NCBI GenBank assembly: GCA_033558025.1
Contig: JAUCEF010000001.1
Location: 3,224,001-3,288,000, forward strand
Reading direction: 5' to 3'
From: Phytophthora sp. 'mugwort'
Lineage: Eukaryota; Oomycota; Peronosporomycetes; Peronosporales; Peronosporaceae
Length of the DNA stretch: 64,000 nt
A model generated the notes under the pieces. It searched no databases and was not told the origin of the DNA. It saw nothing but the letters and a program-made list of their open reading frames with translations. Position 1 is the first letter of the stretch; every line of letters starts with the position of its first letter. Made by a program: the position numbers and the translations under genes. Of the stretch, positions 21,493-32,716 are shown piece by piece.

Positions 21493-23055
21493 CTCGACTC
21501 TTTTGAAACCGTCATCTGCTTCAAAACGAACAGCTGTTGTTCCTAGATATTCTATCACCATGAGTTCGTCTTTATTAAAAATTAAAATGTACAGTACATG
21601 AAGGCGCTGAACGAAGTAAACTGGGGGCACGCCGTGGACCTTCACTCGTCTGGTTTTGTGAGCACAAATTCTGCGACAAGTTTTGTAGGGAGAGAAGCGT
21701 CTGATTGAACTACGGCTCAACGTCCTGGTCATGATGCTGCAGCAAACGGATACCTTCAAACGGCCGGCAAGTTGCAACTAAAGGCGAATTGCAGAATCAA
21801 CTGCAAGCTCCACAATGAGTATCACTATGATAACACTATCTGGTGTACAGCCAGCTCGTACGGTTGGTCGTCGCTGAATACGACTTCGTCGCAACCTATC
21901 GCTCAAATGCGTGGCACGGGACTTTTTAAGAAGGGCGCCGCTCTCACTCAGGGTTTGACGCTCGGTGAATGGTTGTACCTGCTAGAGATTCGATTAGCGT
22001 ATTTACTTCCCATTTTCTCCGAAACCGATCTCGTGGCGAACGCTCACTGAAGCTCGAGCTCAAAGTACAGACTTGATACTGCGATTTGACGCTCACTCCC
22101 AGTGCAACCACCACTTTGCGCACAATGAAATTGGGCACGACGACATTGGTAGCAGGATCAATTTGTCCGGTAATGATTGCGGAATTGTATTTGGATAGCC
22201 TTTATTGCAGGTCAGGAACAAAATAGGTCATCGCGTAAAATAACCACTTGGTCATGGGATTACGTGTGTTGGTCACGTACATCAAGTATGACCAAATGTT
22301 CCTGATCATGACACCCACTGATAAGACGCGCTTCCTGCAATGGAACTACGCAAGCCCAAGTCAACCATTGCAGTGATTAACTTGTCTTCAAAGCCATCCG
22401 TTTTGAAACATTCTCCTTATCGCGACCCTTAGGGCATCGTCGCTTTATCGTCAGTTACCAAGCGCTTGTATACCTTAAGCGAGGATCTCATTCCGGAACA
22501 AGCGTCGGCATCGGACTCCACTACACGACCAGACGAGACATGACACGCTCACGCTCGCCGAAGAGAGAGCGAGGTTCAACGTATTCTCCGCCATCTCGTC
22601 GGTTAACACGCTCCAGTGCTACTAGAAGGCGTGAGAACGATTCATCTGAATTGATGTTGTCCAGTTTTGACACATCTCGAACACGATATCGTCGCCTCCC
22701 CACAGATATCACAAAGCCCGAGGGATCACGGCAGCCATCCTCGTTGAGGCAAACGTCTATCTTTCCGACGTCAGTAGCTGCAGCTACGATGTTACCTGCT
22801 GCACGCCTGCACGCAACAACAAGACCATAATCTACAACAACAACCAGCCGCATAGACCTTACTACGCGAGAAGGCAAACGAAGGTCTACTGTTAGGGATA
22901 TCAGCTCACCCGCGCAAATGCAACCGGAGTTAAAATTTTATATCGTTGTAGTTTCTACCGGAAAACGAAGTTTTGTCCCGGCTCGCTTGTACTTTACGCC
23001 GACTCGATGACGTATGATTTCGACAACATGATACCCCATACTTGTCGAGGTTGCA
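21493..23055. other. Repeat-derived spacer upstream of the third MULE
   Basis: No complete gene. An open frame at 22540-22830 is Arg/Ser-rich (MTRSRSPKRERGSTYSPPSR) and may be the decayed N-terminus of the following MULE or unrelated. A 92-codon frame at 21772 has no recognisable domain. Confidence 0.35.
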
Positions 23056-24150
23056 GTGCTGTTGAACAATGCTTCAGCTAATGATGACTCCGTCTGCGTC
23101 AATATTGTGGACGAGATAAATGAATTTGTTGACAAGTTGGTTGAGGAAACCGACAAGCGGGCAACTAAAATTTGGAAACTGGCTTACACTAAGTTCTACC
23201 TAAACTCCACCTCTGTAGTCCGTAGTCTATCCAAACGCCAAGTGACTTCAAGTGCTGGCAGTATCAAGTTTGCGAACAATGGCAAATACATTTATTCCTT
23301 GCGCGAAGCTCCGACGTTGGCGAAGGCAAAAAACGAGATGCTAGTTTCCTTCCAGTTTAACTACACCTGGCATGATGATGCGAAAGCTAAAACAAGGCAA
23401 GGCATCTTTCGAGAAATTGCTTGAATGGGCACATCCGGAACTGCGTAATCTGCTTCGATACGACAGCGTACATTTGTTTATCCACGGAACCTTTCGAAGT
23501 GCACCGAAGGGATTTCACCAGTTCGTCGCGCTCATGATGTACGACCCGTTGACGGACCTCTTCGTACCTCTATTCTTCGCACTGGCCATATCCATCCAAG
23601 ACACAGACTTTGTACCAAAAGCTTTTTCAGTGTATTGAATGTGCAGTGGGAATGAGACCCAACCCGGAGGACGTGATGTGCGACTTCGAGGCTGCGCTGA
23701 TTTTCGCAGTGCGAGATCATTTGCGACGACTCGCATCATTGGCTGCTTGTTCCACTTAGAGCAGGAATGTCGTCGAAATATGAAAAAATATCGCCTCTCG
23801 GGGGGGGGGGGGTAGCAGGGATAGCTATGGGATTTGGTGTGTTAGACATGCCGACAGTGATTGATCCCGAGAAGGTTAGCGGGCAGAGTGTAGATTGGAC
23901 CAAGCCCAAGATCAAACAGCTGGGGGAAGCCAAGGGAGTGTATTATTATCTCGCGAAATGGACAAGGTTCTGGAAGTACTTTCAGAAGACTTGGCTGGAG
24001 ACGTACCAACCTGAGCTCTGGAATATTTTCTCTATCCGGCGGAAAATCGTCAATCGCACAAATAATCCGTTGGAACGATTTCACCGCGAAATGAATGCTC
24101 GATTAAAACACCAGCCTCCCTCCAACAATTCATCAAAACCATTGAGGAAT
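23056..24150 (+). pseudogene. MULE transposase, third copy, degenerate
   Basis: Nearly the whole transposase can be followed through several frames. The N-terminal helical part is NEFVDKLVEETDKRATKIWK with SLSKRQVTSS. The catalytic core is DSVHLFIHGTFRSAPKGFHQ, where the usual FIDGTFR has His for the first catalytic Asp. DPLTDLFVPLFFAL follows, then DVMCDFEAALIFAVRDHLRR. The C-terminal part is GFGVLDMPTVIDPEKVSGQS and NRTNNPLERFHREMNARLKH. A G10 homopolymer at 23802-23811 sits at one of the frame breaks. Clearly inactive. Confidence 0.8.
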
Positions 24151-25014
24151 TGAGCGGCAATACAAGATTCTGCGCAAAAGTATTATTACTGGTGATGCAG
24201 AAGCCCCGGCGAGACCTTGTATTCGTTTTCCGAGAGCCGCTACTCTGCCTTAGCATCAATGGTATTGAAGACTCTGAGAGCGAAGATGAGAGCGATGCTG
24301 CAAGTTGTTACGACAACGACGACTCGAAGGCGGCCCGCAATTGTTCGATGCGACCTGGAACTTCTGTACGACAGCTGCGAAGAAGAGAAGAAGAAGTCTG
24401 GATCATGGGCGTAGTAGCGGCTACTAGCAAGGCCAGCTGGCTGTAAAAAACGTATAAGGTTGCTTGTGATTCAATGCCGGAGCCTTGGACCGCGTAAATG
24501 ATATGTGCGACGCCGGAGGCTGGTAGCACGGCGCAGGGGCCATGTGGGATTGCAAGCGACCAGTGCTCCTTGAATATATTAATCAATCTGTAGTTTCCTC
24601 CTAGTGTTACGCCACGTGACCACGATGATTTGGTCCCGTGACCAAGTGAGTATTTTATGCCGTGACCTAACTGTTCCTGACCTGTAATAAATTCTTCGAT
24701 TGTATGGTGCGGTAGCTGATGTCATGAACGATGTAATCGGGTCGGCAGGATCGAGCGACAAGCTTCGTGTTGCCTGGGGATCGATCCACAATACGATTAC
24801 AGCCATCGCTACTTCTGATAGCTATTTACCATATGTAGTGTAGATTATTTACCTTTTTACGAAAAATCGCCATTCTTATGGCTCTCGTGAGCAAACCAAT
24901 GAAGACTATTAAGTACCTCGATCGCTACTCGCAATATTTTTCCAATGGTGAAGCTGAAACGGGCATCATGACCACCAACAAGAACTTCTCTAGTCAAGTA
25001 TTTTCGAGCCACAA
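24151..25014. other. Spacer
   Basis: No supportable gene. Short frames only. The segment 24878-25010 (MALVSKPMKTIKYLD) is open and runs toward the capsid fragment, but I cannot align it to the capsid protein at 58.7 kb. Confidence 0.3.
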
Positions 25015-25383
25015 GAATATGTGGCAGTACTACATTACGCCAAAACAAGGAGCGGCAATTTTGTTAGCGCAGCCACGATGCAGCAGTTCGCATCACCGTT
25101 CGACTCAGATCCTTGGACGCAACAGGCCGGTTGTTCGATCCGCGATTCCCGTTCCTCGTTGGCAACGAAAATGTGTTCAAGGATGTGCATTCCTATCACT
25201 GGATGTCGTTCCTTCACGAATGGAGCAAGCTGAACTCGGTGAATGGCGACCTATCTCACGAGATTTCGAACGACCTGATTGTCATGAACAAGTGGCAGAC
25301 AAGGCCACGTATTCTTGTAGCTGACTGCTCCCGCATCAGAGAGACATTCGCAGCCCAATCGAATAAGATTTCTGGTACCATGT
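25015..25383 (+). pseudogene. Polinton major capsid protein, C-terminal fragment
   Basis: Frame-shifting pieces match the capsid gene at 58669-60118. Here SGNFVSAATMQQFASPFDSD plus PWTQQAGCSIRD; there TGSFTSVAVQEFQSPFDSAP plus WTLQPGSSIRNF. It continues FLVGNENVFKDVHSYHWMSF and KLNSVNGDLSHEISNDLI, parallel to SINGDLTPELVNS in the large element, and then goes past the point where that copy stops (ILVADCSRIRETF). This is a remnant of a second Polinton of the same group, 34 kb from the large one. Broken by frameshifts; no other Polinton gene was seen next to it. Confidence 0.7.
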
Positions 25384-25571
25384 AGTCACACTGTGACGAT
25401 TGTCTGCTGCAGTGTCTGCTCCAGCCAGACTGACAATAGTCTGGAACTGGCCAGGTCGGATTAGGTTATATGTAACAAGTGACTTGTCCCCATTAATATT
25501 TAGTTACAGCTAACAGAGGGGGATGGCACCTTCGAGGTTTCCTCCTCAATCTCAATCTTGCCGGTTCTCGT

Positions 25572-27940
25572 GTGACGGCGTCGGCGTCAACAGCGCCGAC
25601 TACACCAGTGTTTGTGACCTCATTGCAGCCAACAGTCCCGGCATTGCAGTCGCTAGGATCGACTGCATTCGCATCGCCTTTGGCAGGTACTAAAGCACAG
25701 GCAGCTCCTGCGATGGTTTTGCAATATTCTGGTGGTGGTTGGTATGGAATAAAAATGGAGAATAAACCACCCGTAATGCAGGAAAGTTTTGCCTTGTATG
25801 CAGAAGAGTTGAAGACTTTCTTGACCAATATGGATATCTTGGGAGTTGTTGAGGGCGGTTCGTTAGTTCGTGCGGCAGTAAATGGGGAGCACTTTCGTCG
25901 GATGAACAATTTAGCTCCCGGTGCGATTTTGCGAAGCGTGCCTAAGGTTGACGCTGAGTGATATGTCATCAGCAAAGCGCCCAAGACATATGGAGCGCAT
26001 TTGTTACAAGCAGACTAAGCGCGAGTACGCGAACTATATCTTCGCTCAACAGCTGTTTATTGCGAACGCGTACACACCGGAAAGAAACATAAATGACTGG
26101 CTTCGTGAGATGCAACTTTTTCTCAGTTAGTTACTGCGCTACAAGAGAGAGTTTCTGATGCGGAATTTGCAGAGATTATCCTCGGGAATGTTGTACAGAC
26201 GCACCGAGGCGTTGTTTGGCAGTTTCTCGGCATTTTGACTCTCTACATTAACGAACAACGCCATCTTCGGCTCAAGCGATGAATGCGTTGTCGGAACTTG
26301 ACGCCAGAATGGATGATCTACAGCAAGGTCGAGATATCCCGTTCGCGCAAGCTGGTAAAAAAACTGGCCAACAAGAACAAAGAAAATGCAAGAAGCGTGG
26401 TCGAGATAAATCTAAGCCTAAGGGGGTAGTCATAAGCAAGGTGGAAAGAAGAGCGGTGGTAAAGACAAGCGTGAGTGCTGGAACTGCCATGAAGTCGGTC
26501 ATATTCAGGCGAATTGTTCGAACCCCAGGTGCGATGACGCTGAGTCTGATTCGCAACTTCCAGAAAGTAAACGCTGGCAATGCAAGAAGAAGGCTGATAA
26601 AACCGGCGTGAAGCGAGATGCTAACATGCTTTCTTCGAGGTAATTATGGATCGGAGACCGAGGCATCACAGAGTTCCATGGATAACCCTGTAGAATGGTC
26701 CTGGACTCGGTGAGAGATTGCCATGTGTACACAAGCAAGGACATGCTTTCCTATCTCCGCCAAGACGATGGTCCCTTGGTATTGGATTAGGAAGGCAAAC
26801 CGTCAAGAAGCAGATGGCTGATTGGAGAACTGGAAGTTCGAGTGAAAAATGAAAATCAGTCTACTGTAGCTACTTCGTTTCATCGCTAAAGTGATCTATA
26901 CGTCTAGAAGTACAAATAATCTGTTGAGTCGGGATAAGATTTGAGAAGTACGAATGGGACTTAATCAAGCCGAAGAAGCAACAGTGTGCACGGATCCGCA
27001 AGGGTAGATGCTGCTAAAGCTGATGAAAACTCGTGGGCGATATCGATTGCAGTCAACCGTCATTCCGGTACAGCAAGTAGAAGCTGTAGTGCAAGGAAGA
27101 CGTGATGATGAGCGAGCGCTTGTGAGATGACATGCTCGACTCGGCCACCTCAACTTTAGTGCTTTACAGCGAATGGTGAGGGGTGGAATTGTGGGTGGCT
27201 TGGAGTTAAGCGGGAGCATACGCGCACATAAAGGACGGTGCTGAACGTGTGTGCAAGCCAAGATGAAGCGGATGTCGTACAAGCGAGTGACTACAGACAG
27301 GGCGAGAGCGCCTTAGCAGACTCGTGTCAGACGAGTGCTTTTTTGGTGAGCCTTCCTACAATAGCTACCTGCACTTTCAGCTTGTTTTGGATAAAGCTTC
27401 ACGTTATGTGTGGGGTTTTCTCTTGAAGAAAAAGGAGGAAGCTGCTGGTGTAGGTCATGAACCACCTGCAATGGATTCTAGCACAAAGCCATCGAGTATA
27501 GACATTTGGCTCTGATGGAGGAGGGGGACTGATAAACGGTCGGTTCAAGACATTTTTGTGAGCGCATGGTATTGCTCTGGCGAAGACGCACGCCTACAGC
27601 CCTGAAGAAAATGGGCTTATAGAGCGTATGCATGGCGTCGTCTTAGCACGAGTTCGAAGTTTGCTTACCACGGTTGATTTACCGAACCTGCTATGGGGAG
27701 ACGCGTTCCACTTTACCGTAGAGATTCTCAACGTAACTTCGAGTGCTGTATTGGACGGATAAACGCCGTACACTCGACGCTTTGGTGAAAAACCTGATAT
27801 TTCCAACTTACGAACGTGGGGAAGTTTGGTGTATGCTTTCACTCCGAAGGTCTTGAGGAAGAATAAGCTCGTGAACCCTGGACTGCCGTGCCTCTTCCTC
27901 GGTTCGGGAAGGAGTCGAAGAGCTATCGTGTGCACTGGTA
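25572..27940 (+). mobile_element. Ty1/copia retrotransposon, internal fragment
   Basis: Gag: 25572-25961 has MENKPPVMQESFALYAEELK and TFLTNMDILGVV, followed by RHMERICYKQTKREYANYIF. A CCHC zinc knuckle CWNCHEVGHIQANC lies near 26490. The integrase zinc/GAG-prediction region is near 27125 (ARLGHLNFSALQRMVRGGIV). The integrase core is SDECFFGEPSYNSYLHFQLV, KTHAYSPEENGLIERMHGVV and TVDLPNLLWGDAFHFTVEIL, then the copia end EKPDISNLRTWGSLVYAF. Many frameshifts and stops. Reverse transcriptase and RNase H are absent and no LTR was recognised, so it is a 3'-truncated relic. Confidence 0.8.
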
Positions 27941-27997
27941 ATAAATAAAGGAGCTCAGGACAGTGGAGTTTGCCGAAAGTTGGACAGTGGAAAACGC

Positions 27998-28462
27998 CTA
28001 CGTGGAGAAGCTCCTGTGCTGCTTCAGTTTCTTCGCAAACTCTCGTCGCTTGGTCTTGTTCGTCAAGTTGTTGCAGGTCGTCGGCTCCACGTGGGTCTGC
28101 TTGATGGTGTACAGCATCCCCAGCAAGTGTCGACTAGTGGTCGAAGTAGAGACCTCCACGCCCATCTCCAGCACGAACATGCGGCGCATGGTCTACATGG
28201 TGTAGGTACAGTTGTCGTTCAAGTAGGACTCGATATGCTCTTTGACTTGCGGCGTGACCTTCGTCACGCTGGACCGAGTGAAACCAGGCAGCAGGCTTTC
28301 GACACGACCGGTGTCTACGATGCGGTAGGCCATGGTGCGAGGTATTCCGTTGTTCGCAGCCACGATCAGCCAGTCAGCTCCTCCAGCGCGATCGGCGTCG
28401 AGGACACGGCGTTCTTGGCGGCGGAGTGCTTGGGTAAGAAGGTTCGGAAGGCATCTGTGCAA
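27998..28462 (-). pseudogene. Tc1/IS630-like transposase, N-terminal fragment
   Basis: Minus-strand frames read RSSVTKVTPQVKEHIESYLN then DNCTYTM, and after a stop TMRRMFVLEMGVEVSTSTTS then RHLLGMLYTIKQTHVEPTTC and NLTNKTKRREFAKKL. This is the helix-turn-helix DNA-binding part of Tc1/IS630 transposases (C-YT-x3-M...S.ST.S..L). The catalytic DDE part would lie at lower coordinates and is missing, because copia sequence ends there at about 27940. Confidence 0.7.
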
Positions 28463-29911
28463 GAGGGAGCAGAAAGCAAAATGACGCCTCCGGAGAATGC
28501 TGGCAGCGCTCCCAAGCCTTCACACGTTTGGCGCGCGCGCCAAAGTTTGACGGGAACGTACCAGCACCACACGTCGATGCAGTTTGCGCATCATGGCCTT
28601 TTTCGTGTACTTCTTTGGACGCAATGAATCCCACTTTGGACCTCGATTTGAGTGCCCTATAAGTGATTTTCGCCAATGTGAAATTCATAATATCACTTTG
28701 CTTGCAGCTATTCCCAAGATGACCGGGCAAAGGTGTAGTTTTCGCGCCGTTGCCAGACCGCTAGATGGGATACACGTCACTTCGAACAGTAATTTGGAGC
28801 TCCGAAGAGTAAATAGTACCATCGCTAATGTCGAGCACGTACAGTTCATCACCCATGCTTCCAACTTCGATCTCCGCTAAGGGCAGAGCCATTCCGATAT
28901 GTCACAACAGGAAGCGCTCGATGGTCCTCACTAACAATAGAGCTAACGCATAGCCACTTGCTTGCGTCAACAGAGCAATCCAATATTATACTGGAGCATG
29001 TTGGCAAACTGCAATGCCTGACTGCTTCGGGTGTGGATACTGCAATCCGGACTGCAATCCGTAGTAACGCCAGAAATGCTTAAACATATATTTTCTTCGA
29101 CAAGCTGTTCGAACAACTTTTCCGCTGGAGGGAGAGCGTAGTTAAAGATTTCTGCCTAGAGAACAAGCCCCTCCAACATCCTAACTACTCGTGTGCTCCA
29201 CACCAGAGCTCGGGAAAATACCATTATTGTATGGCCTCTTTCAAACTAGCATAATATACTACAGTATAATGCTATACCCGCACAAACAAGAGTTAATTAT
29301 TGCCAATACACAATGTATCGACACTTTACAAATGACAGCAAATCAAACTCACATTTGCTAAAACAGTCGTCAACTTCCAGTAATCTCTGTCAGCACGTAG
29401 GAACATGAGCATTTCGATGTTTACCGGTAATGGTGACGCCATCTGCGGCGTCAGCACAAAGGGAAAAGCCGATCACAGCGGTTGCAGCTTCTCCAGGTCG
29501 CTGTGAGCGACTCATAACAACTCAACCCCTGTTCAACTCCGGTTCTGTGACCGAGCCGGCAAATAGTAGTATATTTGACACAAAGTAGGTAGCAATAAAA
29601 TACTACTGTATCAAGATTCAATACTATTGCTACTGAATAATTTATTCCGAGCACTGCTCCACACCTATCATCTCTGTTTTGTTAGAATATTCGTTCTACT
29701 CTTTTTCCAATACAAATTAAATGCAACAGCAAGATGCTTCGTCAAATGTGAGGTTTATACATGTAGTTGCTGCTTCATCTAGTGTTCATAAGTCAAGTGT
29801 GACAAAGATTCGACACCTTGGCTGCGCTAACCAGTGCGCTTCACACTGTTTCGTCCATCGTGCACCCAGGAAACTTGACGGAGGTACCTAATAGTTTGAT
29901 CCTGTTTAGCT
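28463..29911. other. Spacer downstream of the minus-strand NMT gene
   Basis: 1.4 kb, AT-richer to the right, no supportable gene or repeat above about 20 bp. Confidence 0.35.
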
Positions 29912-31219
29912 TTAGCATAGCACAATACCCACCCGGTCACTACTCATTCGTGGACAGCGCCAGTTATACAGATAGTATTGCAGTTCGCCGCTTCCAGGTC
30001 CAAACTTCAGTGCTTGCAGCATCTCAACATTTTCCATCACATCCAGCGCATTAAATACGTCCGAATGCTCCTTCTTCGCCATGATTAGTGCGTCCTGCAT
30101 CAACTGCGTCAACGTCACCGACTTGGCCACGTTGTAGAACGAGTACACCGCGTTGAGCTTCTTGTGTTTGTCATCGCCGATGATCGTCGACGGGAGGTGG
30201 TAAAAACTGCACACGTCCGTGATGCCACCCGTGTCCGGGTCTTCTACCACGTACGCACTCACCACGCCAACACGTGGCACCATCCAGTAAGCCACCTCCT
30301 CTTCACTATACTCCACCGCAAGGTGAAACCTGGTAAGATACCCCTTCAATAACCTTGTAACCTGTGGTACGTCCGTCCGCTCCATCGGTCTGAAACCAGG
30401 CGTGGACGGATGTGTCGGCAGCTTCAGCGTCTTAATCGTCTGCGCGAGCGTCATCTTCGGAGGCAGCGGAGAAAAGCCCACTTCAATGAGCTTCTTGGGG
30501 TTCAAGGATCGGTGGAAGTACCGACACTGCGCCACGGGCATGGGCAACACCACGCCGGCCGTATACACGGCCTGCCACACGTCACAGAGGTTCACACGGC
30601 GCGTCACCTCCTTGATCAGCACCGGTGCTAACCGTCGATCCCGGAGTCTCTTGTGTACACACAGGAAGTTGATCTCCGCCATGGCGATGGTTTCCCTGTA
30701 GACTCTCGTCTTGACTGGGATGCCCGAGATGAAGGCCATGAGCTTGTTGTTGTGGGTACTACGGACGCCCACGTGCCAGTCCTTATGGTAGCCTGGAGGG
30801 GCCAGAGCCCATTGCAAGAAGTCGACCGAGTAGTCGAAGCGGAAAGTGGCGTCATCGTCTTCGACGTAGTTTCTGGTGAGCAGCTCGTAGACCTCGTCGA
30901 CCTGCAAAGGGTTTCGCACATCCAGGACGGACCAGGCGAAGCCCGATGGTAGATGGTACGGCTCTTGTCTCGCCTGGTCAGGTGTCTTTTGCGGGACGTC
31001 GATGGGTCCATGTGGACGCTCTGCAATACTGTCCGAGACATCATCTTCATCCTGCAGCTTCGGCACAGGCTGCGTCCCCCAGAACCTGTGATTCTTCTGC
31101 AACTGCTGCGCCCGCTGCACGGACTGGGCAAAGTTCAGTTGGTCCAGCAAGCGCAGGAATTCCTCCTGCTCCTCCATTGCCACCGCCTCAAGTTTGGCAT
31201 CACCCTCAGCATCGCTCAT
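29912..31219 (-). CDS. NMT: Glycylpeptide N-tetradecanoyltransferase (NMT), copy 1
   Basis: Transfers myristate from myristoyl-CoA to N-terminal glycines. 435 aa, single exon, starting MSDAEGDAKLEAVAMEEQEE. The catalytic domain begins with FWGTQPVPKL and EPYHLPSGFAW. Signature EINFLCVHK is present, followed by [17 protein letters not shown]. The second signature KFGPGSG lies near the end, and the protein finishes at the C-terminal carboxylate region [11 protein letters not shown] and VGIVLC. Full length with no breaks. It is a divergent paralogue of the plus-strand copy at 31403; the acidic N-terminus differs most. Confidence 0.95.
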   Translation of the reverse strand: MSDAEGDAKLEAVAMEEQEEFLRLLDQLNFAQSVQRAQQLQKNHRFWGTQPVPKLQDEDDVSDSIAERPHGPIDVPQKTPDQARQEPYHLPSGFAWSVLDVRNPLQVDEVYELLTRNYVEDDDATFRFDYSVDFLQWALAPPGYHKDWHVGVRSTHNNKLMAFISGIPVKTRVYRETIAMAEINFLCVHKRLRDRRLAPVLIKEVTRRVNLCDVWQAVYTAGVVLPMPVAQCRYFHRSLNPKKLIEVGFSPLPPKMTLAQTIKTLKLPTHPSTPGFRPMERTDVPQVTRLLKGYLTRFHLAVEYSEEEVAYWMVPRVGVVSAYVVEDPDTGGITDVCSFYHLPSTIIGDDKHKKLNAVYSFYNVAKSVTLTQLMQDALIMAKKEHSDVFNALDVMENVEMLQALKFGPGSGELQYYLYNWRCPRMSSDRVGIVLC

Positions 31220-31402
31220 TGCGCGCCACGACCACAGGAATGCCTAAATGTATTCATCGAAGGGATCCGTTCCATCATTGGTCAAAACCTATCGATTCGA
31301 CAGCTCCATTCGTCCAAATTACATATAATTGACAATGTGGTCCACATGTCTCCACCTCCTTCAGTCAATCTCTTTATTAAAAAAAGATCGACTAGGTAAA
31401 TC
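31220..31402. promoter_or_regulatory. Divergent promoter between NMT paralogues
   Basis: 183 bp between the two start codons. AT-rich around 31320-31335 (ACATATAATTG) and near 31370-31385 (TTTATTAAAAAAAG). CCTTCAGTCAATCTCTTTAT at 31355-31374 may be an initiator-like site for the plus copy. Confidence 0.4.
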
Positions 31403-32716
31403 ATGAGCAGCTCCCCCCCACCCTCGGGCGACAAGCCCGACGACAAGCTAGAGCTGGTAACGGTCGAGGAGCAGGAGGAGTTCCTGCAGGTGCTCAAGCA
31501 GCTGAACCTGGCCACTGCGCAGCAGGCGCCGCCCGACCGCGGCGCCCTCGCAGCACAGAAAGACTTTAAGTTCTGGAAGACGCAGCCCGTGCCCAAGCTG
31601 GACGAGTTCCCACGTGAGCACGGTGCCATCGACCCGCCCAAGAGCGTGAAAGATGTGCGCCAGGAGCCGTACAACATGCCGGCGGGCTTCACATGGAGCG
31701 AGATCGATCTGACCAAGCCCAACGAGGCCAAGGAGGTCTACGACCTGCTCACGCGCAACTACGTCGAGGACGACGACAACATGTTCCGCTTCGACTACTC
31801 TATTGAGTTCCTAATGTGGGCCCTGACCCCACCGGGTTTTCACAAGGACTGGCATGTGGGCGTGCGTAACCAGAAGACCAACAAACTCATGGCCTTCATC
31901 AGCGGCATCCCCGTCCACACGCGCGTGTACACGGAGATCATGGCCATGGCTGAGATTAACTTCCTCTGCGTGCACAAGAAGCTGCGCACCAAGAGACTCG
32001 CACCTGTTCTCATCAAGGAGATCACGCGTCGTGTGAACCTCCGCGGCACCTGGCAAGCCGTCTACACGGCCGGCGTGGTGCTGCCCATGCCCGTGGCGCA
32101 GTGCCGTTACTTCCACCGTTCGCTGAACCCTAAGAAGCTCATTGAAGTGGGTTTCTCGAGACTCCCGCCGAGGATGACCATGACCCGCACCATTAAGATG
32201 TTCAAGTTGCCGGAGACCACGTCGGTGCCCGGCTTCCGACCCATGCAGAAGAAGGATGTCGCCCAAGTAACGGCGCTGCTCAAGACGTATCTGGCCAAGT
32301 TCGACCTCGTGCAGCAGTACGATCAGAACGACGTGGCCCACTGGATGCTTCCCCGTGAAGGCGTGATCAACGCCTACGTGGTGGAGAACCCCGAGACGCA
32401 CAAGATCACGGACTTCACGAGCTTTTACCACCTGCCTTCCACCGTCATTGGCCATGACAAGCACAACAAGCTAAACGCGGCGTACTCGTTCTATAACGTG
32501 GCCACGTCGGTATCGCTGACGGACCTCATGCAAGACACACTGATCATGGCCAAGAAGGAGGACTTTGACGTCTTCAATGCGCTCAGCCTCATGGACAACA
32601 TGGAGTTTCTCAAGGAGCTCAAGTTCGGTCCTGGCGATGGTGACCTCATGTACTACCTGTACAACTGGCGCTGCCCGCGAATGGAAGGTAACAAGGTCGG
32701 TATCGTGCTGTGCTAG
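31403..32716 (+). CDS. NMT: Glycylpeptide N-tetradecanoyltransferase (NMT), copy 2
   Basis: 437-aa single-exon NMT starting [30 protein letters not shown], then [16 protein letters not shown]; signature 1 EINFLCVHK is at residues 184-192 and signature 2 KFGPGDG at 407-413. Ends [17 protein letters not shown]. Both active-site regions and the C-terminus are intact. Codon use is strongly GC-ending, more so than the minus-strand copy, which suggests this one is the more highly expressed. The pair is head-to-head, consistent with an inverted duplication. Confidence 0.96.
   Translation: MSSSPPPSGDKPDDKLELVTVEEQEEFLQVLKQLNLATAQQAPPDRGALAAQKDFKFWKTQPVPKLDEFPREHGAIDPPKSVKDVRQEPYNMPAGFTWSEIDLTKPNEAKEVYDLLTRNYVEDDDNMFRFDYSIEFLMWALTPPGFHKDWHVGVRNQKTNKLMAFISGIPVHTRVYTEIMAMAEINFLCVHKKLRTKRLAPVLIKEITRRVNLRGTWQAVYTAGVVLPMPVAQCRYFHRSLNPKKLIEVGFSRLPPRMTMTRTIKMFKLPETTSVPGFRPMQKKDVAQVTALLKTYLAKFDLVQQYDQNDVAHWMLPREGVINAYVVENPETHKITDFTSFYHLPSTVIGHDKHNKLNAAYSFYNVATSVSLTDLMQDTLIMAKKEDFDVFNALSLMDNMEFLKELKFGPGDGDLMYYLYNWRCPRMEGNKVGIVLC

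Noticed and set aside
23802..23811. G10 homopolymer as a programmed frameshift site
   Set aside because: The surrounding transposase has many other breaks, so this is decay or a sequencing slip.
27980..28627. 215-codon plus frame
   Set aside because: Opposite the Tc1-like transposase fragment, whose minus-strand reading has clear family motifs.
31811..32464. 217-codon minus-strand frame
   Set aside because: Antisense shadow of the NMT gene caused by its strong GC3 bias; His/Arg/Leu-rich with no domain.
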